From: Pseudomonas monteilii NBRC 103158 = DSM 14164
GTDB lineage: Bacteria; Pseudomonadota; Gammaproteobacteria; Pseudomonadales; Pseudomonadaceae
Direction of reading: 5' to 3'
DNA: 64,000 nt
Assembly (NCBI RefSeq): GCF_000730605.1
Contig: NZ_BBIS01000042.1
Location: 1 to 64,000, forward strand
A program made the position numbers and the translations under genes. The notes beneath the pieces were generated by a model that made no database searches, had not been told where the DNA came from, and was given only the letters and a program-made list of their open reading frames with translations. Below, piece after piece: positions 8,534-16,669 of the stretch. Each line of letters starts with the position of its first letter. Positions within the stretch are counted from its first letter, which is position 1.

Positions 8534-10782
8534 TCCCGCTGCGCGCTGACGGCCTGCTGCGCCGCCTGCTGCTGTTCATCTTGTTGTTCAGCCTTTGCTT
8601 TACCGTGCTGGCCAGCGGGGCGCAGCTGTACTTCGAGTACCGCCGCGAGATGCGCGACATTGACGCACGCATGGCGCTGATCCGTGCCGGCTACCTGGCC
8701 AGCCTGGAGCGCAGCTTGTGGGACCTGGACGAAGCGCAACTGGACACCCAGCTGCGCGGCCTGGTGGACTTTTCCGATGTGGCCCGGGTGCGCCTGGTCA
8801 GCGACGACTTCCAACTGCAGCGAGGGGCGGCCGAGCCCAAAGGGCCGCTGCGTGTCGAGCGCTTCCCGCTCGACTTTCAGCCCCCTTCGGGGCCTGCCAG
8901 GCACCTGGGTGAGCTGGAAGTGACCATTGACTTGGGGGCAGTGCATCAGCGGCTGTATGCCACCGGCTTGACCAGCCTGCTGTGGATGGGTGTGTTTTTG
9001 TGCGGGTTGGCGGTGGCGCTGTCTGGGCTTTTCTACCGACTGGTCACCCGCCACCTGCAAGTGATGGCCGAGTTCGCTCGCCGTATTGGCGCCGGCCAGT
9101 GGCAAGAGCCGCTGCGCCTGGGCCGCCGCCCTTCATCGCGCCCGGATGAAATCGACACGGTGGCCAATGCCTTGGACGATATGCGCCGCGCCATCCTCAG
9201 CGATATCGAGCGCCGCGAGCGTGATCGGCTTGAACTGCAGGACAAGCGCGACGAACTGCAGGCTATGGTCGAGCGGCGTACGGCCAGCCTGGCTCGGGCC
9301 AAGGACGAGGCCGAGGCTGCCAACCTGGCCAAGTCGCGCTTTCTGGCGACCATGAGCCATGAGCTGCGTACGCCGCTTAACGGCATTCTGGGCATGGCTG
9401 AATTGTTGCGCGGCGGGCGGCTGGAGTTGCCTGACCGTCAGCGCGTCGAGGCCTTGTACAAGGCCGGCGAGGGGCTGCTGGCGATTCTCAACGAAGTGCT
9501 GTATTTCGCCCGGCTCGAAGAAGGCGAGAGCCGGGCCGAGCTGGTGGGTTTTTCCTTGCGCCAACTGTGCCAGGAAGTGTTGACGCTGCTTGAGCCCATG
9601 GCCAGGGACAACGGCGACACGTTGCACCTGCATATCGATGAGCCGTTGGCCGGGTATCAGCACGGTGCCGAGCAGTACCTGCGTCAGGTGCTCAGCAACC
9701 TGCTGGCCAATGCCATCAAGTTCACCGAGCACGGCCAGGTGCAGCTTGGGGTGCGGGTGCTTGCCAGTAGCGAGCACGCGCAGCGCTTGCGGCTGTCGGT
9801 CAGTGACAATGGCATCGGCATCGAGCCCGCCATGCAGGCGAGAATCTTCGACCGCTTCGTCCAGGCCAGCGAGGCCGTGGCCCGTCGCTATGGTGGCACC
9901 GGCCTGGGCCTGGCGATCTGCAAGCACCTGGTGGAAAAACTGGGCGGCAGCATCGGCCTGGACAGCGTGCCGGGGCAGGGCAGTTGCTTCTGGTTCGAGG
10001 TCGAAATGGCCCGTGGGCAACCCGTGCCGGGCCGGTCACCCGCCATGCCGCCCATGCCCAGCCTGGATATCCTGGTGGTCGAAGACGTGGCATTGAACCG
10101 CGAGGTGGCGAAAGGGTTGCTACTGCGCGATGGCCATCGGGTGAGCTTTGCCGAAGACGCCGGGCAGGCACTCCAGGTTTGCGCGCAACGGCGCTTTGAC
10201 CTGATCCTGCTGGACGTACACTTGCCGGGCATGAGTGGAGTGGAACTGTGTCAGAGGCTGCGTGCCTCGCCCGGACCGAACCGCACCAGCCGGATTCTGG
10301 CGCTGACGGCCGGTGTGCAACCGGGGCAGGTATCGGGTTATCTGGCGGCCGGCATGCAGGGGGTACTGGCCAAACCGTTGCGGTTGGAGACCCTGCGCAA
10401 AACGTTGGCCGAAGTGCCGCCCAGCGAAGTGATTGGCACTGACGCAGACATGGACTGGTCGCTGCTGGACACCCACCGTTCGCTGCTGGGTGAGCAGAAA
10501 CTGCAGGGCTTGCTGAAGGTGCTGCGCCAGTCACTGGAACAGCACGCCACGGCACTGGCCGAGGCGCTGCTGGCCCAGGACGTTACCGAAGTGCTGCACC
10601 TGGCCCATCGTTTGGCCGGCAGTTGCGACTCCCTGGGCTTTTCTGGCCTGGCCGCGCTATTGCGCTGCATTGAAGAGGCGGCCCGGCAGCACGACGAACA
10701 GGCGTTGAAGGCGCTTGGTGAGCCATTGGCAAGCCAGCTCGGCCAGGCCCGCGCCACCCTGGAACAGCTGATCCAGGGCTGA
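8530..10782 (+). CDS. aruS: hybrid sensor histidine kinase AruS
   Basis: 750 aa. Two membrane helices (about 12-34 and 145-168) enclose a periplasmic sensor domain of about 110 residues. A HAMP region and coiled coil (about 170-260) follow, then the dimerisation/phospho-acceptor domain with His277 (MSHELRTPLNG), an ATPase domain (N box SNLLANAIKF; G boxes GTGLGLAI), a receiver with Asp562 (LILLDVHLPGMSG) and a C-terminal Hpt domain with His693 (AHRLAGS). This is the full His-Asp-His relay chain that would feed AruR. Start overlaps the binding-protein stop. The downstream permease promoter contains a candidate AruR site. Confidence 0.85.
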   Translation: MIPLRADGLLRRLLLFILLFSLCFTVLASGAQLYFEYRREMRDIDARMALIRAGYLASLERSLWDLDEAQLDTQLRGLVDFSDVARVRLVSDDFQLQRGAAEPKGPLRVERFPLDFQPPSGPARHLGELEVTIDLGAVHQRLYATGLTSLLWMGVFLCGLAVALSGLFYRLVTRHLQVMAEFARRIGAGQWQEPLRLGRRPSSRPDEIDTVANALDDMRRAILSDIERRERDRLELQDKRDELQAMVERRTASLARAKDEAEAANLAKSRFLATMSHELRTPLNGILGMAELLRGGRLELPDRQRVEALYKAGEGLLAILNEVLYFARLEEGESRAELVGFSLRQLCQEVLTLLEPMARDNGDTLHLHIDEPLAGYQHGAEQYLRQVLSNLLANAIKFTEHGQVQLGVRVLASSEHAQRLRLSVSDNGIGIEPAMQARIFDRFVQASEAVARRYGGTGLGLAICKHLVEKLGGSIGLDSVPGQGSCFWFEVEMARGQPVPGRSPAMPPMPSLDILVVEDVALNREVAKGLLLRDGHRVSFAEDAGQALQVCAQRRFDLILLDVHLPGMSGVELCQRLRASPGPNRTSRILALTAGVQPGQVSGYLAAGMQGVLAKPLRLETLRKTLAEVPPSEVIGTDADMDWSLLDTHRSLLGEQKLQGLLKVLRQSLEQHATALAEALLAQDVTEVLHLAHRLAGSCDSLGFSGLAALLRCIEEAARQHDEQALKALGEPLASQLGQARATLEQLIQG

Positions 10783-10794
10783 CGTACAAAAAAC

Positions 10795-10844
10795 TTACGA
10801 CTTTTTACATCTTCGATCCGTTCGTACAACGGCGTCTTACATCT
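10795..10844 (+). promoter_or_regulatory. candidate AruR operator: repeated TTAC-type half sites
   Basis: Octamers TTACGACT (10795-10802), TTACATCT (10805-10812) and TTACATCT (10837-10844) occur in the same orientation. The first two are spaced 10 bases start to start and the third 32 bases further, so all lie on about the same helix face. Tandem direct repeats of this spacing are typical of OmpR/PhoB-type regulators. They sit between aruS and the permease gene. AruR binding is inferred. Confidence 0.4.
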
Positions 10845-10908
10845 GTTTCCAATAATCCATGGCAACCGTGCTGTACGCGGTCCATGAGGCTTACTGGAGA
10901 CAAGAACA

Positions 10909-10986
10909 ATGACATGCCCTAGTGCTCAGCCCTTCCTTCACACCACCCCGCGCACCGGCCGCAATGGCGAGGTGCACCATGACTGA
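10909..10986 (+). CDS. possible 25-residue leader ORF overlapping the permease start
   Basis: ATG at 10909 is preceded by a good ribosome site (GGAGA, 8 bases upstream) and opens a 25-codon frame (MTCPSAQPFLHTTPRTG...) that ends at 10986, seven bases past the permease ATG at 10979. The permease ATG itself has only a weak ribosome site. The arrangement suggests translational coupling or a leader peptide. No homologue is known to me, and the frame could be chance. Confidence 0.35.
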   Translation: MTCPSAQPFLHTTPRTGRNGEVHHD

Positions 10987-12385
10987 CACCCACGAGAAGA
11001 TCCAGCTCACCCGCGCACTGAAAAGCCGTCACATCTTCATGTTGTCGCTGGGCGGGGTGATCGGCACCGGCCTGTTCATGGGCTCGGGCGTGACCATCAA
11101 CCAGGGCGGCCCGGTGGGCGCCATCCTGGCCTACCTGGTGGCAGGCTTGCTGATGTATCTGGTGATGGTCTGCCTGGGCGAGCTGTCGGTGCAGATGCCG
11201 GTGTCCGGCTCGTTCCAAGCCCACGCCACCAAGTTCATCGGCCCCGCCACCGGCTTCATGATCGGCTGGGTGTACTGGATGAGCTGGGCCACTACTGTGG
11301 GCCTGGAGTTCACCGCCGCCGGCATGCTGATGACCCGTTGGTTCCCCGAGGTTCCGATCTGGTACTGGTCGGCGCTGTTCGTGGTCGTGCTGTTCGGCCT
11401 CAACGCCTTGGCCACCCGCGCTTTTGGCGAGGCGGAGTACTGGTTCTCGGGCATCAAGGTGGCGACCATCCTCGGTTTCATTGTCATTGGCCTGTTGGTG
11501 ATTTTCGGCGCCATCCCGCTGAGCAGCGGGGCACCGGCACCGATGCTGGACAACCTGGTGGGCGAGTCGCTGTTCCCACACGGCCTGTCGGCAGTCTTCG
11601 CCGTGATGATGACCGTGGTCTATGCCTTCCAGGGGTGTGAAATCATGGGGGTGGCAGCCGGTGAGACCGAGCACCCGGAAAAGAGCATCCCACGGGCCGT
11701 GCGCAACGTGGTGTTCCGTGTGCTGATCTTCTATGTGCTGGCGATTGCCGCGCTGTCGGCCATCGTGCCGTACGAGCAGGCCGGCTTGATGGAAAGCCCG
11801 TTCGTGCAGGTGTTCGACATGGTCGGCATCCCTTACGCCGCCGACCTGATGAACTTCGTCATCCTTACCGCCATCCTGTCGGTGGGCAACTCCGGGCTGT
11901 ATGCGTCCACACGCATTCTGTGGGCCATGTCCAAGAGTGGCATGGCGCCGAAAAGCCTGTCGCCGCTGAGCAAGCGTGGTGTACCGCTGCGGGCGCTGAG
12001 CATCACCCTGTGCTTTGCGTTGATCTCGTTGATGACCAGCTTCATTGCCGCCGACACCCTGTTCATGGTGCTGATGGCGGTGAGCGGCATGTCCGGCACC
12101 GTGACCTGGATCGTCATTGCCCTGGCGCAATACCGCTTCCGCAGAGCCTACCTGCGTGAAGGTGGGCAACTGCAAGGCTTGAAGTACAGGGCGCCGCTGT
12201 ACCCGCTGGTGCCGCTGCTGTGCATCACCTTGTGCAGTTCGCTGTTCGTGTTCCTGGCGCTGGATGAAACCCAGCGGCCGTCGCTGTACTGGGGCTTTGG
12301 CTTCATTGCCCTGTGCTATGCGGCGTATTTCTTTGTAAATCGTCGTCGGCAAGGGGCCCTGGCACCCAGCGCGCCCGGCGTCTGA
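10979..12385 (+). CDS. amino acid permease (APC superfamily, AAT family)
   Basis: 468 aa, twelve predicted membrane helices. It has the family opening (LKSRHIFMLSLGGVIGTGLF) with the GTGLF substrate-binding turn, a conserved GWVYWMSW stretch, and GCEIMGVAAGETEHPEKSIPRA after helix 6. Family members import basic, aromatic or small neutral amino acids with protons. Its place in an AruRS-aruIH locus suggests arginine or a related or D-amino acid; the substrate is inferred. Another start at 10964 is possible. A hairpin follows the stop. Confidence 0.88.
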   Translation: MTDTHEKIQLTRALKSRHIFMLSLGGVIGTGLFMGSGVTINQGGPVGAILAYLVAGLLMYLVMVCLGELSVQMPVSGSFQAHATKFIGPATGFMIGWVYWMSWATTVGLEFTAAGMLMTRWFPEVPIWYWSALFVVVLFGLNALATRAFGEAEYWFSGIKVATILGFIVIGLLVIFGAIPLSSGAPAPMLDNLVGESLFPHGLSAVFAVMMTVVYAFQGCEIMGVAAGETEHPEKSIPRAVRNVVFRVLIFYVLAIAALSAIVPYEQAGLMESPFVQVFDMVGIPYAADLMNFVILTAILSVGNSGLYASTRILWAMSKSGMAPKSLSPLSKRGVPLRALSITLCFALISLMTSFIAADTLFMVLMAVSGMSGTVTWIVIALAQYRFRRAYLREGGQLQGLKYRAPLYPLVPLLCITLCSSLFVFLALDETQRPSLYWGFGFIALCYAAYFFVNRRRQGALAPSAPGV

Positions 12386-12402
12386 ACCGACAGCCCATGC
12401 CG

Positions 12403-12430
12403 CACACCCCCTGCAATAGCAGGGGGTGTG
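12403..12430 (+). terminator. hairpin after the permease gene
   Basis: A perfect 12-base inverted repeat (CACACCCCCTGC / GCAGGGGGTGTG) around AATA. It has no T-run, so it may attenuate or protect the RNA end rather than be a full intrinsic terminator. Confidence 0.6.
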
Positions 12431-12545
12431 TAACGTCGAAGACCAAGTTGTGCGAAGTTGTAACAGCCCATCCCGCCTTGTTGAACACTCGTTTAGTATC
12501 TCCCTCGTCAGCCCCTCAAATAGACACAACAATACCGAGGCCCAC

Positions 12546-13340
12546 ATGACCACCCCGTCGTCGTCTCTGTTGAGCAAGGTCGAAACCGGCGTTGCCTGGA
12601 TCACCCTCAACCGCCCAGAGCAGCGCAACGCGCTGGATATCCCCACCCTCAACCAGCTGCACGCCTTGCTCGACAGCCACAACGGCGACCCGGCCGTACG
12701 CGTGGTGGTATTGACTGGCAGCGGCCGCAGCTTCTGCGCCGGTGCCGACCTGGCCGAGTGGGCCGCCGCCGAGGCTGCAGGCACCCTGGAAACCTATGGC
12801 TGGACCGAAACCGCCCACGCCCTGATGTTGCGCTTGCACAGCCTCGACAAACCCACCCTCGCTGCCATCAACGGCACCGCCGTGGGCGGGGGCATGGACC
12901 TCAGCCTGTGCTGCGACCTGCGTATCGCCGCCGCCTCGGCGCGCTTCAAGGCCGGTTACACCAGCATGGGCTACAGCCCCGATGCCGGCGCCAGCTGGCA
13001 CCTGCCTCGGCTGATCGGCAGCGAACAGGCCAAGCGCCTGTTGTTCCTCGATGAACTGTGGGGCGCCGAACGCGCCCTGGCAGCCGGGCTGGTCAGCGAA
13101 GTGTGCCCTGACGAACAACTGCCCGCCGTAGCCGCCGAACTGGCCGGGCGCCTAGCCAACGGCCCGACATTCGCCTACGCGCAAACCAAGCGGCTTATAC
13201 GCGATGGCGCCCGGCGCACCCTGGCCGAACAGCTGGAAGCCGAGCGCCACGCCGGCCTGCTGTGTGGCCGTAGCCAGGACGGCGCCGAGGCGCTGCAAGC
13301 TTCGGTTGAACGTCGCGCCCCCTGTTTCACCGGCCAGTAA
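12546..13340 (+). CDS. enoyl-CoA hydratase-related protein
   Basis: 264 aa crotonase-fold protein. Oxyanion-hole motifs: SFCAGADLAEW (about 62-72) and AINGTAVGGGMDLSLCCD (about 105-122). The residue GYTSMGYSPDAGASW matches members in which one acid of the classical hydratase pair is replaced, so the exact chemistry (hydration, hydrolysis, isomerisation) is open. It is the first gene of a tightly spaced set with acyl-CoA dehydrogenase and acyl-CoA ligase; the set is also found beside aruIH in P. aeruginosa. Start ATG 12546; the 5' region contains no AruR-like repeat that I could see. Confidence 0.85.
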   Translation: MTTPSSSLLSKVETGVAWITLNRPEQRNALDIPTLNQLHALLDSHNGDPAVRVVVLTGSGRSFCAGADLAEWAAAEAAGTLETYGWTETAHALMLRLHSLDKPTLAAINGTAVGGGMDLSLCCDLRIAAASARFKAGYTSMGYSPDAGASWHLPRLIGSEQAKRLLFLDELWGAERALAAGLVSEVCPDEQLPAVAAELAGRLANGPTFAYAQTKRLIRDGARRTLAEQLEAERHAGLLCGRSQDGAEALQASVERRAPCFTGQ

Positions 13341-13372
13341 CCTGATACCGACCCTGACCAGGACCTTCGCAG

Positions 13373-14533
13373 ATGAATTTCCAACTGACCCAAGAACAAG
13401 AAATGTTGGTGGAAGCGGTACGCAGCTTTGTTGCCAAAGAGCTGCTGCCCCATGAGGAAGCGGTGGACCGAGCCGATGCCGTGTCTCCGGAACTGGCCGC
13501 GCACATTCGTGGCAAGGCCATCGCCGCCGGGTTCTACGCGTTCAACATGCCGGAGGAGGTGGGCGGCGGCGGCCTGGACTACCTGTCCCAGGCGCTGATC
13601 GAACGCGAGTTGTCCAAGGTGTCCTGGGCGCTGCATGTGTTCGTTGCCCGGCCGTCGAAAATCCTCATGGCCTGCAAGGACGAGCAGATCAACGACTACC
13701 TGCTGCCCTGCGTACAGGGCGAGAAAACCGATTGCTTCGCCCTCACCGAGCCGGGGGCCGGCTCTGATGCCAACGCCATCAAGACCCGCGCCGTGCGCCA
13801 GGGCGATGACTTTGTCATCAATGGCAGCAAGCACTTCATCAGCCACGCGGGCCATGCCGACTTCGCCATTGTCTTTGCCGTCACCGACACCTACGAGCAC
13901 AACGGGCGCAAGCGCAACGCGGTCACGGCCTTCCTGGTCGACCGTGGTACGCCGGGTATGACCATCCGTCGTGGCCCCAAGTGCGTGAGCAACCGCGGCT
14001 ATCACACTTATGAGCTGTTCTTCGACGATTGCCGGGTACCGGCCAGCAAGGTGCTGGGTGAAGTCGACAAAGGCTGGGAAGTAGCCAACGCTTGGCTCAC
14101 CGCCGGCCGGGTGATGGTTGCCGCCAACTGCGTAGGCCAGGCCCAGCGCGCCCTCGACCTGTCGCTGCAATGGGCCGCCGACCGCAAGCAGTTCGGCCAG
14201 GCCATTGGCAGCTATCAAGGTGTGTCGTTCAAGCTGGCCGACATGGCCACGCAGATCCGCGCTGCCGAAATGCTCACCCTGCACACTGCCTGGAAGATGG
14301 ACCAGGGCAGCATGACCGATGGCGAGGCTGGCATGGCCAAATTGTTCGCCAGTGAAGTGCTGGGCAAGGTGGCCGACGAAGCCGTGCAGATCTTCGGTGG
14401 CATGGGCCTGATGGATGAAGGGCCGGTCGAGCGCATCTGGCGCAATGCGCGCATCGAGCGCATCTGGGAGGGCACCTCGGAAATCCAGCGGCACATCATC
14501 GCCCGTGAACTGCTGCGCCCGCTGCTGCGCTGA
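13373..14533 (+). CDS. acyl-CoA dehydrogenase
   Basis: 386 aa, normal length for the FAD-dependent family. It shows the flavin/substrate motifs CFALTEPGAGSDA (about 121-133) and NGSKHFISHAGHADF, and the C-terminal signature with EGTSEIQRHIIARELL. Like related members it has an N-terminal helical domain (NFQLTQEQEMLVEAVRSF). It would introduce an alpha,beta double bond in a CoA ester that the neighbouring crotonase could then hydrate. Which acid is activated is not known; guanidinobutyrate-derived or branched acids from transamination are reasonable candidates. Confidence 0.92.
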   Translation: MNFQLTQEQEMLVEAVRSFVAKELLPHEEAVDRADAVSPELAAHIRGKAIAAGFYAFNMPEEVGGGGLDYLSQALIERELSKVSWALHVFVARPSKILMACKDEQINDYLLPCVQGEKTDCFALTEPGAGSDANAIKTRAVRQGDDFVINGSKHFISHAGHADFAIVFAVTDTYEHNGRKRNAVTAFLVDRGTPGMTIRRGPKCVSNRGYHTYELFFDDCRVPASKVLGEVDKGWEVANAWLTAGRVMVAANCVGQAQRALDLSLQWAADRKQFGQAIGSYQGVSFKLADMATQIRAAEMLTLHTAWKMDQGSMTDGEAGMAKLFASEVLGKVADEAVQIFGGMGLMDEGPVERIWRNARIERIWEGTSEIQRHIIARELLRPLLR

Positions 14534-14551
14534 CCGGCCTGGAGAACGCAC

Positions 14552-16669
14552 ATGTCGCAATCGATTCGTGACAACCTCAAGCGCCTGCTGGCGCCCCGGC
14601 ACCTGGCCTTCGTTGGTGGGCGCAGCATGGCGCGGGCGCTCAAGCGCTGCGCGGAAGGGGGCTTTGGTGGCGAGCTGTGGCTGGTCAACCCGCAGCACGA
14701 AAGCCTGGAGGGCATCCCTTGCGTAGCGCGGGTGGCCGACTTGCCCTATGCCCCGGACGCGGTCTTCATCGCCACCAACCGCGAGCTGACCCTGCAGTGT
14801 GTGGCCGAGTTGGCTGCACGCGGGGCCGGTGGCGCCATCTGCTATGCCTCGGGCTTTGCCGAGTGTGGCGAGGAGGGCCGCCAGTTGCAGCAGTGCCTGC
14901 TTGACGCTGCTGGCGACATGGCCTTGCTCGGCCCCAACTGCTACGGCCTGCTCGACTACCTGCACGGGGCCGCCCTGTGGCCGGTGGCCCATGGCGGTAA
15001 ACAGGTGGAGAAGGGCGTGGCGATTCTCACCCAAAGCGGTAACTTCGCCTACAACCTGTCCATGAGCGACCGCTCGCTGCCGGTGGCCTACATGGCCTCG
15101 GTCGGTAACCAGGCGCAACTGGGTGTGGCCGAGTTGATGGACGTGCTGCTTGACGACCCACGGGTAACGGCGATCGGCCTGCATCTGGAAGGCCTGAAAA
15201 ACGTGCAGGGCTTCGCGCGCGCCGCTCACAAAGCGCTGCAACAGGGCACGCCGATCATTGCCTTGAAAACGGGCGTGTCGCAGATCGGTGCTGAACTGGC
15301 GCTCAGCCACACCAGCTCGTTGTCCGGCTCCGATGCCTTGTACGACAGCCTGTTCCAGCGCTTGGGGGTGATCCGTGTCAGTGGCCCGGTCAGCTTTGTC
15401 GAAACCCTCAAGGCCGCCGCTTGCGGGCACTTGCCGGCAGACGGTGAGCTGATCGCACTGGCTTGCTCAGGCGGTGATGCCGGGCTGATTGCCGACTATG
15501 CCGAGCGAAACCGGTTGAACCTTCCAACGCTTGAACCAGAGCAGGTGACGGCACTGACCCGCGTGCTGCCAGCCTATGCCAACCTGGTCAACCCGCTGGA
15601 TTTCACCACAGCCATCTGGGGCGATGAAGCGGCCCTGCAGCGCATGCTCGATAGCACCCTGAGCGGGCCGGCCGGTGCTGCCATGCTGGTGCTGGATTAC
15701 CCGGCGGCCTTTACCGGCGAGCGCAAGGAATGCGACCTGCTGCTAAGGCTTTACTGCGATGCGCTGGCGCGCCACGGCAAGATCGGCTTCGTCACCTCGG
15801 CCTTCCCCGAGCTGCTGCCCGCCAGCGCGCGTGAGCGCCTGCATGCCCGCGGCATCGCTGCCTTGCAGGGCGTGGAAGACGGCCTGGCTGCGTGGGGCTG
15901 CATCGTCGGTTACCAGCGCAACCGCCAGCGGCTGCTGGAGCAGGGCGAGGCCGCACGCGTACCGTTGTGCCCGCAGGCGCTCACGGGCGAAAACCGGTTG
16001 CTGGACGAATGGCAATCCAAGCAAGCGCTGCGCGCCTTTGGCTTGCCGGTGCCAGCGGGTGTACTGAGCACGCCCGAACGCGCCGTGGCAGACGCCGCAC
16101 GTGTGGGTTACCCGCTGGTGCTGAAGGCCGTCAGCGCGCAGTTGCCACACAAGACCGAGGCCGGTGCGGTGGCGCTGAACCTGCGCGATGCTGCTGCCCT
16201 GGAAGCCGCACTGGTGCAGATGCGCCAGCGCATCGCCGCCTACGCCCCGCACGTAGCATTCGACCAGGTACTGCTCGAACCCATGGCCGAGCCGCCGCTG
16301 GCCGAGCTGATCGTCGGCATCAAGCGTGAACACGACTTCGCCCTGGCGCTGGTGATGGGGGCCGGAGGCGTGTTGGTCGAACTGCTCAAAGACAGCGTCA
16401 GCCTGTTGCTGCCCACCACCGACAGTGCCATCCGTGCCGCACTGCTGAGCCTGCGCAGCGCCAGCCTGCTGCAAGGCTTCCGTGGTCGCCCGGCCGCCGA
16501 CCTCGACGCCCTGGTTGCAGCCATCCGCGCGGTGGCCGACTACGCCTGCGAAAACGCCGGGCACCTGCTGGAACTGGATGTGAACCCATTGATGGTGGGG
16601 GCCCGTGGCACCACTGCGGTCGACGCGTTGATCCGCCTCGGCCAGGCGCAAGGAGAACGACATGAATAA
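14552..16669 (+). CDS. NDP-forming acyl-CoA ligase family protein (CoA-binding plus ATP-grasp)
   Basis: 705 aa. N-terminal CoA-binding Rossmann domain (about 10-130; FVGGRSMARALKRC), two succinyl-CoA-ligase-like flavodoxin domains (about 145-450; TQSGNFAYNL, LACSGGDAGLIADYAE) and a C-terminal ATP-grasp domain (about 475-700; GLPVPAGVLS, GYPLVLKAVSAQLPHKTEAGAV, LELDVNPLMVG). This is the acetate-CoA ligase (ADP-forming) architecture. It likely activates the acid whose CoA ester is handled by the two preceding enzymes. The expected phospho-His region needs alignment to confirm activity. It overlaps aruI by 8 bases. Confidence 0.85.
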   Translation: MSQSIRDNLKRLLAPRHLAFVGGRSMARALKRCAEGGFGGELWLVNPQHESLEGIPCVARVADLPYAPDAVFIATNRELTLQCVAELAARGAGGAICYASGFAECGEEGRQLQQCLLDAAGDMALLGPNCYGLLDYLHGAALWPVAHGGKQVEKGVAILTQSGNFAYNLSMSDRSLPVAYMASVGNQAQLGVAELMDVLLDDPRVTAIGLHLEGLKNVQGFARAAHKALQQGTPIIALKTGVSQIGAELALSHTSSLSGSDALYDSLFQRLGVIRVSGPVSFVETLKAAACGHLPADGELIALACSGGDAGLIADYAERNRLNLPTLEPEQVTALTRVLPAYANLVNPLDFTTAIWGDEAALQRMLDSTLSGPAGAAMLVLDYPAAFTGERKECDLLLRLYCDALARHGKIGFVTSAFPELLPASARERLHARGIAALQGVEDGLAAWGCIVGYQRNRQRLLEQGEAARVPLCPQALTGENRLLDEWQSKQALRAFGLPVPAGVLSTPERAVADAARVGYPLVLKAVSAQLPHKTEAGAVALNLRDAAALEAALVQMRQRIAAYAPHVAFDQVLLEPMAEPPLAELIVGIKREHDFALALVMGAGGVLVELLKDSVSLLLPTTDSAIRAALLSLRSASLLQGFRGRPAADLDALVAAIRAVADYACENAGHLLELDVNPLMVGARGTTAVDALIRLGQAQGERHE

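Noticed and set aside
13175..15430. 751-codon open frame on the minus strand
   Set aside because: Antisense to acyl-CoA dehydrogenase and ligase genes; no family motifs.
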